Shown one piece after another: positions 45,945 through 58,900 of a stretch of DNA of 64,000 nt. The notes under the pieces are model-generated. The model was not told the origin of the DNA. It saw nothing but the letters and a program-made list of their open reading frames with translations, and ran no database searches. A program made the position numbers and the translations under genes. Every line of letters starts with the position of its first letter. The stretch's first letter is position 1. This stretch comes from Verpa conica (Eukaryota > Ascomycota > Pezizomycetes > Pezizales > Morchellaceae), in assembly GCA_033030425.1 (NCBI GenBank), contig JAUFSD010000003.1:310001-374000 (forward strand). The letters are read 5' to 3'.

Positions 45945-47717
45945 CTATGAGCTAAATTTTGTGTGGATAATCTCCGGGTTCTCATGCCAGTCATCAATGC
46001 TCACCCACATCTAACACAAAGGTGTACGTTAGCCTGATACATTCAGATGATGTGACGCTAGGTTCTCTACGAATCATGCTTGTAGAAACAGTAGTATACC
46101 CCGCACGTGTCAAGTATGGTTTGCTAGGGGAGGTCCACATGCCAAGCCGCAGGGGTAGCAGGTTTTCAACACGTAAAAAAAACGCAGTAATTGTAACATG
46201 AAACGTAAGAGGAGACACGGCGGAGTCAACCATCCGGTGACGATCAGTTCTAGCCGGATGGTAAGACGCTAAAGAATTAGAAAATTTCATAAAACTGACC
46301 TTTCTAAACGTGCTCAAACCGGCTAGAATGGACCCTCCAATCCATGTGCTGTATTTTCGTTCTGGTGGCGCGAATATTTTAATTTTCATATCCTTGACCG
46401 CAAGACGCCGTACCTCCGAAAGGAGGCGGTCACCAAACCCTGTGTTGTTATTAAAACATAGTCAGCTGCCGAAAAGTAAGTGTACATAAAGTATAGTGCG
46501 TTTAATAATCATCGTAGGTCCTTCCACGAGGCCATCAGTACAGCTTTTACAAGTCAAAACATACCTCTTGTTAGGGTAGAGCCACCAGACAAGACAATAT
46601 TGCCGAACAATGCCTTTCTCAAGTCCATGTCTGTTCTGTTGATGGCATCTACAACAATTTGGTGGATCCCTGGATACTCAAGACCAATGATTTCTGGGTC
46701 AAACAATATCTCCGGAGCTCTGAAGCGCTCAGATCCGAGCTATGTGATATTAATTATTAGCGTCAAGCTTTTCCTGCATGTATTACGGGTACCTTACCCG
46801 CAGAACATGGCCATCTGGTAACCGATATTCCTCAACTCGACCTGACCCACCACCTGCCGCCCATTCTTTCTCCTCCTTCTTAGGGTCAGAAGCAATATAG
46901 CATGCCTTCTCCTTCATCAATCGTACAACCTCCTTCTCGGCAGATGTATGAAACACAGCCCCAGCTTTCCGTAGAAGGACCTGCAGATGCTCAGTCACAT
47001 CGCGACCAGCCACATCAATACGACGAATAGCAGAGGGCATTGCGAATCCTTCATAGACAGGGACGGCGTGGGAAACCCCATCACCGGAATCAAGAACTAT
47101 GCCCGTTGTTCGGCCGGAGGCATATCTAAAACAAGCAACATGACAAATGTCAGCAATCTGTATTTTTTCTATCTGCAAACGTAATGGACCGGGCAGCAAA
47201 CAATGATAAAACAGCTTGTATAGAAGTGAATAAAGCAGGCACATTAAAAGTTTCGAAAAAAATCTGAGCAGCTGTATCTCTATTCGTTCTAGGATTTAAC
47301 GGTGCTTCTGTTAAAAGTACTGGATGCTAACCCATAACCTGATTAGCTCCCCCCGCTCGCTACACCTCCGGAAATGTCTCCATCTCAAACTCAGATTCAT
47401 ATGCTCACCTCTTCAGATAATGTTTTTAACTCTTCGCTGTAGATGTATTGCCAAATTCTCTCCATATCATCCCAATCCGTAACTATTCCATGCTCTAATG
47501 GGTACTTTATCTTGAGCAACCCACGAAGCTCCTGTGCCCGAGATCCAATAAATACATCCCCCTCCAATGCTCCTGCAAGTACTCTAGTATGTTTTGGTCG
47601 TCCAACAAATGAAGGGAAGAAGCATTTCGGTAGATCTTCACCGGCGAATCCAGCTTTAATAGTTCCGGACCCATTGTCGATAACGACGGGCTGATTGTGA
47701 AGGGAATCGAGAGCCAT
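45945..47717 (-). CDS. ARP1: Actin-related protein 1 (centractin), dynactin subunit
   Basis: Six exons (47409-47717, 47202-47326, 46798-47125, 46565-46739, 46300-46439, 45945-46010) join to 380 residues, the usual Arp1 length. Actin-fold motifs run in order: [18 protein letters not shown] (phosphate loop 1), [69 protein letters not shown] (phosphate loop 2), [11 protein letters not shown], and [21 protein letters not shown]. The GRPKHTRV and LEGDVFIG segments point to Arp1 rather than actin or Arp2/3. Arp1 forms the short filament of dynactin that supports dynein cargo and nuclear movement in hyphae. The protein ends HTKFSS instead of the KCF of conventional actin. The ATG at 47717 ([10 protein letters not shown]) is chosen over an upstream in-frame start. 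It is divergent from URA4. Confidence 0.95.
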
Positions 47718-48024
47718 TGCGGGGGTCACTAGCTTAGTCAAAGGACCTCAACACAACGCAATTCAAAACGCCCTGACAGATGAACCGTAGAGAGAAACAC
47801 AGAGGTTCACAGTAAGGAGGCGATACGGGACGAGATGGAATTGAAAATGAGTAGATAGCTGGTAGTGATGTCTCTAGATGTGTTGATAATTCCCCTGTGC
47901 TGGCAAGAAGAGCCTCCTGGTTACCCTGCATGCCAAGTCTTGTGGTTCACCAGAATGAAATCTGCCCGCATTTGTCAATCATTCAGCAACACAGTATCTT
48001 TCCCCTAAAAAAACCATTATCACC
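47718..48024. promoter_or_regulatory. Bidirectional promoter between ARP1 and URA4
   Basis: Only 307 bp separate the two start codons, so both genes must share this region for transcription initiation. No strong TATA or known binding motif was seen. Confidence 0.6.
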
Positions 48025-49154
48025 ATGGATTCAATCGAGTTATCCCCAGCTGCTGACTTTCATGTCCATCTTCGCGATGGTAGCATGATGGAAACCGTCG
48101 TTCCCACGATTAAAAAAGGTGGCGTTTCTCTAGTCTATGTTATGGTGAGTACATTATAAAATTCTCTATAGTTTGGAAATCTTGGGATGCGTATTTGTAC
48201 TAACATATATTACAGCCAAACCTCATCCCGCCAATTACTACGGTTGAGCAAGCCCTATCTTACCACTCGAGGCTCAGGTCCATAGATAATTCAGTAGACT
48301 ATATGATGACATTATACCTCTCCCCCGAAATCACCCCATCAGTCATTGCCGAAGCCGCAAAGACAAACATCATTTTCGGAGTAAAGTCCTACCCAAAGGG
48401 ACTTACTACAAATTCCGAAAGTGGTGTCGTTTCCTATACTCAATATTACCATGTCTTTGCTGCAATGGAAGAGCACGATTTAGTCCTTAACCTCCACGGT
48501 GAATCCCCATCTTCAGAAACAACCACGGTTCTCAATGCCGAGGAGAATTTCCTCCCGACATTGTTTGATATCCATGAGAAGTTTCCCAAACTTCGTATTG
48601 TCTTGGAGCACTGCACAACCGCAGCTGCGGTCGAGGTCGTTAAAAAGTGTGGACCTACAGTAGCCGCAACAATCACCGCGCACCACCTATATCTGACTAT
48701 TGATCAATGGGCCGACAACCCCCACTGTTTTTGCAAGCCTGTTGCGAAATTACCCTCGGACCGCGCAGCACTTGTCGAGGCTGCTACATCCGGAAACCCA
48801 AAATTCTTCTTGGGAACTGACTCAGCACCACACCCAAAATCAGCAAAAGTTGGGACTGCAACGGGAAAGACTGCGGCAGGTGTTTTTACACAGCCATACG
48901 CGGTTCAATACGTAGCTAGTGCATTTGATAAGGTTGGGAAGGTAGATAAGCTTAAAGGGTTTGCGTGTGAGTTTGGAAGGGCATTCTACAAGACAGAGGA
49001 GAAGAATATAGAGTGTCTACAAAACAAGAATGGAATGATTGTGCTCAAAAGGGAGCCAGGTGCTATTGTTGTGGACAAAATTGGGTCAGGGGAGGGAGTA
49101 GTTGTGCCATTCCACGCAGGTGAGAAGATCTGGGGTTTGGAGTGGAAGGCGTAA
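48025..49154 (+). CDS. URA4: Dihydroorotase (pyrimidine biosynthesis)
   Basis: Exons 48025-48144 and 48216-49154 join to 352 residues. It is a class II, monofunctional dihydroorotase that closes carbamoyl-aspartate to dihydroorotate in de novo UMP synthesis. The zinc site is complete: His13 and His15 (DFHVHLRDG), the carboxylated Lys97 (GVKSYPKG), a His in LNLHGE, a His in LEHCTT and the Asp in FLGTDSAPH. The only intron falls between VYVM and PNLIPP. Length and motif order match yeast Ura4 and E. coli PyrC-type enzymes. Nothing suggests loss of function. Confidence 0.96.
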
Positions 49155-52100
49155 AATTTCTTCAGAGAAAAGTAGCTATTGCGAGACCTACCCTTGGATA
49201 GGGCGAGATTTTTGGAATTTTTGGTGATAGTTACAAGCGGAGTCTTGGTTGTTGGATATTTTGGAATATAAAAAGGGCTGTATATGGATAATTTTATTTT
49301 TTCCCCCAATATATTACATCATTGATTTATGTATGAGTTCAACTACAGGAGAGATATTAAGTGGCTAATACCATGTAACTAACCTATGGTTAACCTTAGG
49401 AAAAGAATTGATTGTTTCTTGGCTGTTAGATGTTAGTATGACTAACTCAGCCACGTAGCAGGAAGGCGCAGGCCGTAAGTGCCTATAAAACCTCAAGAAA
49501 TATCTCAAAGATCGCTATTATAGACATGATCAAACGTTATTTTGGATTTAGAGGTAAGACCCCATATATTTCAACCATTCTTGACCAGTATTTGCTGGTT
49601 CAGGAATACGAGAAAAGGGGAGCAGCGTGGGGGAAAACCTGACCATTGTTACCCCAATTCTTAGCCTGGGGACGATTTTGATGATACTCTATCAAAAGAG
49701 ACTACCAATCTCGATTGCTGAAGTTTTATAAATCTAGAGCGATCCAGCCTTATAAACCCCTACCAAGATTTAGAAGAGTGAGGTAAGCTTACATATAGTT
49801 TCACATGCAGGTACAAACGTAAGTCTGTCAGTCACCAAGGCATCTTTCCCTGAAAAAAAAACTGTCGTGTCACTGCAGGAATTATAAAATTTTCAATTGG
49901 GGCCAGATCTTAACATCTTAGTATCAGCACTATATCGGCGATCACTACAAGTACAGATGTGTTAGATGTGAGTGATAACTTATGAGTAGGACAAATTTTA
50001 ATTTGAAATTCGAGTAATAGCAGGGATTTTATGCCAAGACTTCTTGGGAGAAGCAAGTCAAGCCCCAATTGGAGTTAGATTAGACTTAGAATCCTATCGA
50101 AAATATTTTTACGCCTTTCGATTCTTATCCCGACCATGCAAGCTGAAGTTTTGAGACATACGTATATGTTTCCCCTGAGGCTCAAGAGCGTACACGAACC
50201 ACATCGGCCAGAACTGTGTCTTGGAACAACAATCACTTCACACAGCCTTCTCTGCGCGCTAAAGATGAATTCTAAATAGGTCTATTGGGCCGACTACACA
50301 AATTAAACTGAGGTTAGCTGGAAGAGCCAAGTCTATCCAGTAAGCTAGGATAGTAATGCCATATACTAATTATTGATCGCCAGGTCGCAAGGGTACGTAC
50401 GTACTGGGCTGTGCTTATGAGTCTTAGCTAGAAGGCTGAGAAAAACCCATAGTCAATGGGGCGTAGCACTTTTCATCTCAGAGTTAGCATGCTCAAAGGT
50501 AGTGGTGAATTGTATCCTTTTGGACTCAGTTTGTTACTAACTGACCTTGACTTTGGACCTTGTATCTTTACAGCGCCGATCACATTTTGGAAACAGGACC
50601 TCGCTTGTCTGCCATAAGCTAGAGATAAGTGAGGAGTTACGCTAATAGTTCTTGTAATGAAGTCTACTGGTAACATGATGGGATTACGCAAAAGAATCAC
50701 GTGGGCGGCCTTGGCACGAGACAGGGCTACTGGATAGGACTTTTACTATAGCACAATCGCCCTATAAGGGTTCCGTCTATAGAAATACTTTCAGGAATAT
50801 ATAGCTACGGTACCAACAGGGGCTATTATATGTGCTGAACCCCTTCTGCAAGAGTATTTACCCTATTAGGGTATGGCATTCCTCTAACTTCATATCCTGA
50901 TAGGTTGGTTTTACTTTAATAGAGAGCCTATAAATATATATATTTAAGCAAAGTAGCGTAAATCGCCTTGTGGTTGGGAACAGTCAAGCCCACAGTTACC
51001 ACATTAAGAATTAAGAATTTATTACACCAGATGGTAATTAGGAACTACTATTATACCAAATACTCTCGTGGAACAGCGGAGTAGTTTATATAACTATTAG
51101 CCAAATCTTCATTTAGATAGTTCAATATACAGGTCTCAAATCTTATCACAAACTGCGCCCCTAATTATATTTTTTTCTGAGTACTGATCCACGGGAAAAC
51201 GCTAGTCCCCATGAGTAGAGAAATTGTGTCACTATATAAGACTAATTGTGAAATGACATTAAATAGTATAAAGTGGTTTACCTTACAAAACGATTTTAGT
51301 TAAAGTCTAAGGGGTTTTAATGAAGTGGTAGAAGCCGCTTTAAACCTTCCTGGCTTCCATTATCTTGGTAACATAAATATTCAATTAAATTATCTAGTTG
51401 TTTATAGTTATTCTAAAGACTTTACCATGGGCTATACCTGGCCATTGAGACCTACTTAAAAAACGCTTTTTCTAGTATTTCACGATTATGCGAGTCCTAA
51501 CTCAAGAAAGCCTGCTTTTAAAGTACTAGCTAATGGTACCCGGATTCGCGTATTCCCCGTCAAGAACTTTTCTAGGATAAAATAATAAAACGTACTATAC
51601 CCATTAACTCTAGACGTAATGTACCGAATTTATATAGTAGAACATTCTAGAATTGTAGAAAACACAGTTTGGGGCTCATTGACAGCATTAACTCCCTTGT
51701 GATACATGTAGTTGCTTTTTTACCCACTAATAATACTTTGGCTAATATCCACGATATGGTAATCAATAAATTACTCGTTAGTGGCGTACAGCCACGAATA
51801 CTTTTGTGTCATGTAGCATAGCTTAAAGTTAACTATATGATTCGGTAATCATTAACTCCGGACGGTCATCTAAGAAACCATTCAATCGCCGATACACAAT
51901 CGGCTTTTAGCACGGGAATAGCTCTTAAGTAAATTTATATCTAGGGGACCTCTACTAATTGGTGGGTGAGTAAGGTTTCTACCATATTAGGAAATTCTTG
52001 CCTGGTCACGCAAGCCCGCAGTTGTTGCTCGGAACCCCGTTGTTATGTGGCGCACACTAACCGTATTTAGACCGGAACTAAACTGACCCGTTTCCGTATC

Positions 52101-52371
52101 ACAAGGTTTAGTGTAGAGTACTCATCCTCCTGGGTGGCCACGGTTTGTATAGTAGAATAATAGTGTATGTGCTCTTATAGAGCATTTATTGAATCCGGAT
52201 TTAAAGCACGGATTTATAGAACTCGGAGTTTGGGAAAAGAAGATTAGGGAAATTTCTATTGAGAGGGTTAAGCGGAGAGCTTGTATAAAAAGGAGACATT
52301 TGGAAACTGAGAGCACTACTACCAGCTATAATTTAATTATATTTTCAATTTATTTAACACAGCCAATAAAA
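49155..52371. other. Second AT-rich gene desert
   Basis: About 3.2 kb of AT-rich sequence with scattered stops in all frames and no supportable gene. Short TATATA runs occur (about 50929-50945). By character it resembles the 10-12.7 kb desert and may be decayed repeat DNA. The last 90 bp are the promoter of the aldo-keto reductase. Confidence 0.5.
52284..52291 (+). promoter_or_regulatory. TATA box of the aldo-keto reductase gene
   Basis: TATAAAAA lies about 80 bp upstream of the ATG at 52372, an appropriate distance for a fungal TATA-driven gene. Confidence 0.55.
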
Positions 52372-53586
52372 ATGACTTCAGAAAAGTACCCCACTCGCCA
52401 ATTGGGCAAGAATGGTCCTCAAGTCCCTGCAATAGGCTTTGGTACTATGGTTAGTTAACTTCTCCAACCCCGAAAAACTAACGACATACTAACATCATAT
52501 AATAAAGGGTCTATCGATAGCCTACGGAGAAGTCGGATCCGACGAGGAACGTCTCAAGATTCTAGATTATGCCTATGAGAATGGCCAAACATTCTGGGAC
52601 ACTTCAGACATTTATGGTGATTCCGAAGCACTTATCAGTAAATGGTTCAAGCGCACTGGAAAGCGTGACGAAATATTCTTAGCTACTAAATTCGGAGTGC
52701 GTTATTCGTTGTACTGCTCAATTTGGTGTTGATGCTGATACAGGTCTAAATCATAGATCAGTCTAAAACCAGGGACCTATTCCATGATGGCTACTGGTAC
52801 CCCCGAATACGTACGCTCCGCATTTGCCTCCTCGATTGCCAAGCTCGGTGTCGACACTGTCGATCTTTACTATGTGCACCGTATCGATTCTAGCACCCCT
52901 ATAGAACATACTGTAGGGGCCTTAGCCGAGCTCGTTAAGGCTGGTAAAGTCAAATACCTTGGTCTTTCTGAATGTTCTGCTTCTACACTTCGCCGCGCAT
53001 ATGCAGTCCACCCGATCTCTTGTGTGCAAGTCGAATACAGTCCATTTTCGCTAGATATTGAGAAAAATGGCCTTCTGGCGGCATGCAGGGAGCTTGGTGT
53101 TACGGTGGTTTGTTATAGTCCACTTGGGAGGGGGATGATGACGGGGCAGATTAGAAGCCCAGATCAGCTCGAGGCGACGGATGCTCGGAGACTCTATCCC
53201 CGCTTTTTGCCTGAGAACTTTTCAAGGAATCTAGAGCTAGTCGACATGGTCAACGAGATTGCAAAGGCTCACAATGCCACACCTGGACAAGTAACACTGG
53301 CTTGGATTCTTGCACAAGGCGAAGACTTCATCCCGCTTCCTGGGTATGCTCTTTAAACATCTAACTCCAGAGTTTGTCACTGATGCATCTTAAATTGAAT
53401 AGAACAAAGAAAGAAAAATACCTCCAAGAAAATCTCGACGCCGTCAAAGTCAAGTTAACTCCCGAGGATGTTGTAAAGATCCGTGAATACTGCGAGAACT
53501 GTGAGGTTGCGGGAGGCCGTGCTAATCCAGATTTTAATAATATGGACTACGGGGATTCAGCTCCATTGGAGATTATGGTTAGATGA
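52372..53586 (+). CDS. Aldo-keto reductase
   Basis: Exons 52372-52449, 52508-52696, 52757-53343 and 53403-53586 join to 345 residues. The (beta/alpha)8 AKR tetrad is present: Asp and Tyr in DTSDIYG, Lys in LATKFG and His in YYVHRID. NADPH-site motifs include KYLGLSECSASTLRRA, VQVEYSPFSLDIE, YSPLGRGMMTG and IPLPGTTK across intron 3. ARANPDF-type AKR13 (yakc-like) enzymes have this shape and length; here the C-terminus reads GGRANPDFNNMDYG. It should reduce carbonyls with NADPH; the substrate is unknown. Intron 1 ends in AAAG. The ATG context (AAAAATGA) and the upstream TATA box support this start. Confidence 0.9.
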
Positions 53587-54089
53587 GGAAGAGGATGGAG
53601 GAGTGTTTATAATATGTGTATATTTAGGAGAATACGCATGATGCGCTAGCTACTAGAAACAAATGAGACTAGTCGTTCTCGACCCTCAAATTACATCTTA
53701 TCACTAATGCTATATGAGATGGCCCTTGAAGTTGTAAAGTAGACCGCCTTTCTAAAAGAACTCTAATAATAATGTACTCTCCAATAGTGCTAACCCTCTA
53801 CTTCATACCGAATTTTTAAATATATTTTGGTATTACTGTAGCTAGATGTATTTTCAGCTTATGTTATAGGGCTGAGCGAATTACCCATCATATCATTCAT
53901 GGTATGTAGAGATCCAGTTTGGGGACAAGCTCATATTTACCTGGTAAACGAACTCGGTCGATAACCGCGCCGGAACGGCGAGATACATTCACTATAAATA
54001 TCTACAAGGCATTCATCAATATTAATACAACCCAAACTCAAACAAGCTATCCCCATCGTTTTAACATCTCTCCGCGACTCTGTAATAGT
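53587..54089. other. Convergent spacer
   Basis: Short AT-rich 3' region between the aldo-keto reductase and UTP11. Nothing else was recognised. Confidence 0.5.
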
Positions 54090-54967
54090 CTACCTCCGCC
54101 TAACTTTCGCCCATTTATTCTTTCCCACCATTCCTCCCTTCTTCATTCTTTCTCTTTGTAATTCCAACTCTCTCTCAGCAACCCTCAACTCCGCCGCTCT
54201 CTTCATCCTTGCCTCAAGTTCTTTATACTTCCCCTCTCGACTCTTCTGTAGCTTCCTCTCCTCATTATCCTCCAGCACCTTTCTCTTCATATCCCCCTTC
54301 TCACCTTTCTGTCTTCTTCCCGTCGCCTCCACCTCAGCCAATTGTTCCAACCTCGGCCTATTAAACCTCCTGCCCAACAGATCCTTATGTGTATCAAAAT
54401 ACTCCTCCGCCTTAAAATCCCGGGCCTCTTTCTCACTATCTACAAACACCGTATGTTTCCCTCCCAACCCAACCCCCCCAGAATCCATAAACCCTAACCC
54501 ACCCTCCAACCTCTCAACCGCACGCCGCTCAACAGCTGCCTGGGTACGGACATACCCCGCATCCTGTGTCTTGAGCAACTTGACAACATCAATACTCATA
54601 GGCCCCGAGTCAGGACGCTCTGTAACCTTGACACCATTACGGGTCGTGGACGATGTCATAGCGAAGTAGAACTCGTCCGGGTTGCGTGTTGAGGCTTTGG
54701 AGCGGAGTGACTTGAGGGCCTTTTTCTTGGAATTGTAGTCGCGAGCTCGGAGGACATAGTCCTGGTATGGTTAGCATTCGAAGGAGGGAGAGGGGAAGAT
54801 GAGAGGGAGAAAGTACCTTCTTTTTCTCGAGAATACCCCATTTTTGTCTTTCTTGTGGTTGTGCACGTTCCTTGTGATTTCGCCGCTGTTTGTACACTTT
54901 GTTAGTATTCTATTGGTGTGCTGATGAGAAGGGTACGGACCTGGACAGCATTACGCATTGATGACAT
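54090..54967 (-). CDS. UTP11: U3 snoRNP-associated protein Utp11 (18S rRNA processing)
   Basis: Exons 54941-54967, 54817-54885 and 54090-54761 join to 255 residues, close to the family's usual 250. The Utp11 signature runs from the start: MSSMRNAVQ, RRNHKERAQPQERQKWGILE, DYVLRARDYNSKKKALKSL, SKASTRNPDEFYFAM, and then SIDVVKLLKTQDAGYVRT. The C-terminal half is highly charged and coiled-coil-like, ending in KNKWAKVRRR, a nucleolar-type basic tail. Utp11 is a component of the small-subunit processome required for early pre-18S cleavages. The first exon has only nine codons; it is supported by the family start and by normal splice sites. Confidence 0.95.
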
Positions 54968-55912
54968 GACTGCAGCTGCTTAAGATTGTAATTGAGGTTG
55001 TAGTGACAGTGATCTGGTGGGGAGAGAGGGTCTTCGGCTGTGAGGCTCAAAAGCTTTAATCTTGGCGGTTGAACTTTTTTTTGCACTAGACTTATGCACT
55101 TGAGTTACCCGGGTTTATTATATCCATAGAATATCACTCGATATTTTGCGCCGCCCAAGATAACCCTAATTCATATAGTACCGTATAAACTTGATAAATT
55201 GGCTATGCGGGCGTCAACGCCACCTATGTTCAATATTGTTCTCTAAACTTCTTTGAGCTTCCTCTGAACCCATCAAAGCTAGCTCATAATAATAATCCTT
55301 ACGATCAGATAGCAAGTTTGCATTTGATAGGAAGTGGCAGCGACGCCCGCATAGCCAATTTATCGAGTTCATACGGTATTGTAGCTAGGTACCTTTATGA
55401 TTGATGAGGGGTATACCTGTCACGTGAGGATCACGTAATATCTTTGTCACACTAGCTAGTGATCCTCCATAAAAGGATATGGAGGAACATAATAATATTC
55501 TTGAGTTTGTCATCTTTCAATTGAAGATAGTACAAAGTTAGTCTTTCCGCTGGCCGACGTGTCTTGGACCGCATCCAGCCATCACAATACCTCCTTGGAT
55601 CAGTGGTTATGTATGCAGGCCATTCCACGGCATTGCTGTCTGCTTAGTCATCCGTTTTTGTTTCTCATGTTATTACTACAATATCATCGTTGCGGAATAT
55701 CTTAAACCTAGAGAACAAAAATCTCACAACCAGTAATTTTCCGGAGAATGCATATCTACCTGCACCTTTCCGAAAGAAAAATCATACAACCCAGCAATAC
55801 GCCCGTCGCTCATTCCTTATATCATATCATACCTCATTACTAACCACAGACCTAATTAAAGCCATGCAACCAAAAAAAGAAAACCACGAACAAGGAGTCT
55901 ACGATCAAAGAA
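54968..55912. other. Spacer between UTP11 and MRC1 with a MITE
   Basis: Both genes are on the minus strand, so this is the 5' side of UTP11 and the 3' side of MRC1. It contains the 196-bp element at 55181-55376. A plus-strand open frame at 55690-55920 has no recognisable content. Confidence 0.55.
55181..55376. mobile_element. 196-bp MITE with about 45-bp inverted repeats, TA-flanked
   Basis: The left end CCGTATAAACTTGATAAATT, continuing GGCTATGCGGGCGTC, recurs inverted at the right end with a few mismatches. TA flanks both sides (55179-55180 and 55377-55378). The ends share CCGTA with the element at 33954 but the arms differ otherwise, so it may be a separate family. There is no coding potential. 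Confidence 0.82.
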
Positions 55913-58900
55913 TCAACTAAAGCCCCCCTTGGCTAGTACACCTAATACACTCTGTCTCTTCATCCCTTCCTTCTTCCTCTCAATCTTCTTTTTGTTTTCC
56001 CTCTCATGCACCACCTTACTCCTGGTATGCTCCCTCGTGTGGAAATTAATCGAGGAACTCGCTTTACCACCTCTCCTGACCCCCGCTCCGTCACCATGCT
56101 GCCCAAGTGACCTTTCAGTCCCCCCACTGGGGTTCGAGTTCTGCGAGTCACTTCCTGTAGAAATAGTACTACTGGTTGTGGCACGGCGGAGAAGAGTGGG
56201 GACCTTGAATGTCGAAGTGGTAGAGGTTTGGAATGCCATTTTTGCACTCTCGCTGATGGCGCTGGTGGAACGCATGACGGCGACACGGTCGATAACACAT
56301 CCAGTCCGCTCCCGCCGGATAGCGGCACTTTCCTCTTCATCATCGTCATCTGAGAAGTCTATTTGGGACTCATTTTCTTCGACCAGGAAGGATAGTTGCT
56401 ATACACAAAGTCAGTCATGGTTCATCACTCGTACAGCGGATGGAGGGAACTAACCTCTCTGACATGGACCAGTGATGACACCTTACTCCTAATAGGTCTC
56501 CTACTTTGTGGTACTGGTAATGGTGTGGTCTCTTTACTCCATTCCCTACTTGCATCTTTACCCCCCTCCCCACTTTCCTCATCCACCCCCAAAGGAGCTG
56601 GGCTCGCCTCTTCGCTCCCTTCACACTGTTGACTCTGTGATACCTCACTCTGCGATACCATACCAAGCTCAAGAAATAAGTCTTCCTCTCCTCTATCCAA
56701 AAAGTCCATCTCCTCATCCCGGTCCCGGTCTTCAATTGCCGCCAAAAACGCCAATCGCTTCGGATTACTCGCAATCTTCTCGATATTCCCATCCTTAAGT
56801 AGCTCCTTCCTCATCTTTGCCATTTGGCGCCTCTTTGCAGCTCGCCGACGTGCTTCAGCGTCGTCTTCATCGTCAGAATCATCAAGATCGAACTCGGCGC
56901 CTCGTTTTTTGCGTAGCAACCCTGATTGGAGGTCTTTAAGCAACTTATTGACGTCTTTTTCGTCCTGTACCTTTTCACGCTCGGCGTAGTAGGCAGCCAT
57001 GGCAGCCTCATCGACGTTTTCAGCATTGGTATCATCCACCATGTCTTCCATCTCACTGTCGTGACCGTCTTTATCGGCATCATCGTCGGAGGCACCACCA
57101 ATACCGGCATATTCATCTTCGGACTCCTCGGCTTGCTCATGGACCATACCCTTTGCCTCACTCTTAGACTTATCAAAGTTATCTGGCTTCTTCGGTTTCT
57201 TGGCCTTCTTTGTCTTCTTTGAGGATTTCTTCATCAAATCGAATACGTTTTCGGCAATGTCCGCTACATCCTCTTCCACCTCTTCCTCAGCAGAATCAAC
57301 CACTCTTTCTTCCCCCTCTTCATCCGAGAAGTCCGTCTCCTTTCTCACTAGCCGTCCTCTCTTCCTCTTCTGGGTACCTAGCTGTGAATCTAGCATCTGT
57401 GTTGAAAGGGTACTTGTCGGCTCTTCTGCCTCTGGTGTAAACCTCGACGGCACCGGACCAGGGTTCTCTGCGAACCCCTGGTCCTGCGTTGGATCGGGCA
57501 TATCGTCACCGCCATCAGAATCATATTGCAGCACCACTTTCGGTAATTGTTCTGGTTCCAACGGCCATTTTTGACTTTGAGAATATTCAAGTTTCAACTT
57601 GCTATTTTCTGGCTGGCTCTGGTCTTGAGATTCGTCGTCGAAATTAAGCATCTGAGAATTCTGTAGTCCTTCACTAGGTTCGTAACGGAGTATATTGACC
57701 TTTCCATAAACATCCTGTGAGGCCTTGACCTGGACTTCGCCAGATACGTTGCCGATAGTGCTATCAAAGAGCTGTGTCATCCCTATGATCATTGGCTGTG
57801 CTTCAGGCCGCCGGAATATAGACGGGATCTTGGATTCAAAGACCTTCTTCTTCTCGGCCTCCATATCTTCATCTTCATCATCAGAGATCACGCGCATCTT
57901 CTTCCGCTGTTGTTTTATCTGCTGGGATTTCTTCTTGAGGGGTGCGAACTCGCCATTGTCGGAGTCATCAGATGCTTCATCATCAATGTAAGCTGCGGGG
58001 ACTTCGGATAGGCGAGGGGTTGCATTGGGACGCATGGAAGAGAGGCTGAAAACGGGGGTACTGGTCCCATCATCGAGGTCTGAGTTGTTCTTCTCTTCGT
58101 CAGAGAAATCATTGATAGTTGGCTTTTCGTCTCCACCTTCTCCACCTCCACCTTCCCCGTCTTCCCCATCTTCCCCATCCTCCTCCTCGGACCCTGAAAG
58201 CTCAATAGCACTCTCCGCATCCTCCTCCTCTAACCAATTCCCGTCGTCCTCATCATCATCATCATCATCATCACCCCCCCCTTTTACTCCCCTATCCCCC
58301 TTCTCTTTCCTCTTCTCGGCCCTCTTAATCGCCAATGCCTCCTGTCTTGCCTTCTCTAGTAGATTCTCGACTTCCGCCTTCTCCTTCGCTATTTCCTCAC
58401 TCGTAAGTACAATGATCCCCTTTGCCTTTAACTCTTGTATTTGTTCTTCCCTCTCCTGCACCGCCTGTTGCCTCCCTTTACGGAGAAGCTCCGCTTGTAA
58501 TTCCTTTGCGGTTAGTCCTGCTTTTCGAGCCTTCGGGGGCGACGCACGCCGTACTTGACGCAGCTCCTGTATCATTTTCTGCCGCTCCGAAAATGCCGCT
58601 TCGTTTACTGTAACAGGCGTAGGAACGGGTTTGTCTGGAAGGATTTCAAGGTCTGAGTCCGAGTCATCGGCCGAGGGTCGCGAGAGGGGAAGGATTACAC
58701 GGACTGGAGGGAGAGTGAATTTTGTCTTGGGTGATTTTGTCGGCATAGCTTTGCCTTTGCCTTTATCAATTGTTTTTCCCTTTCCTTTATCTAGACGAGG
58801 GCTTATATATAAAGCCTTACCCTTGCCCTTGTCGGGCTTGGGAGTTGTTTCGTCATCTAGGTCCATAACTTCGAGTTGCGAAGTAGGAACTGGGGGCTCA

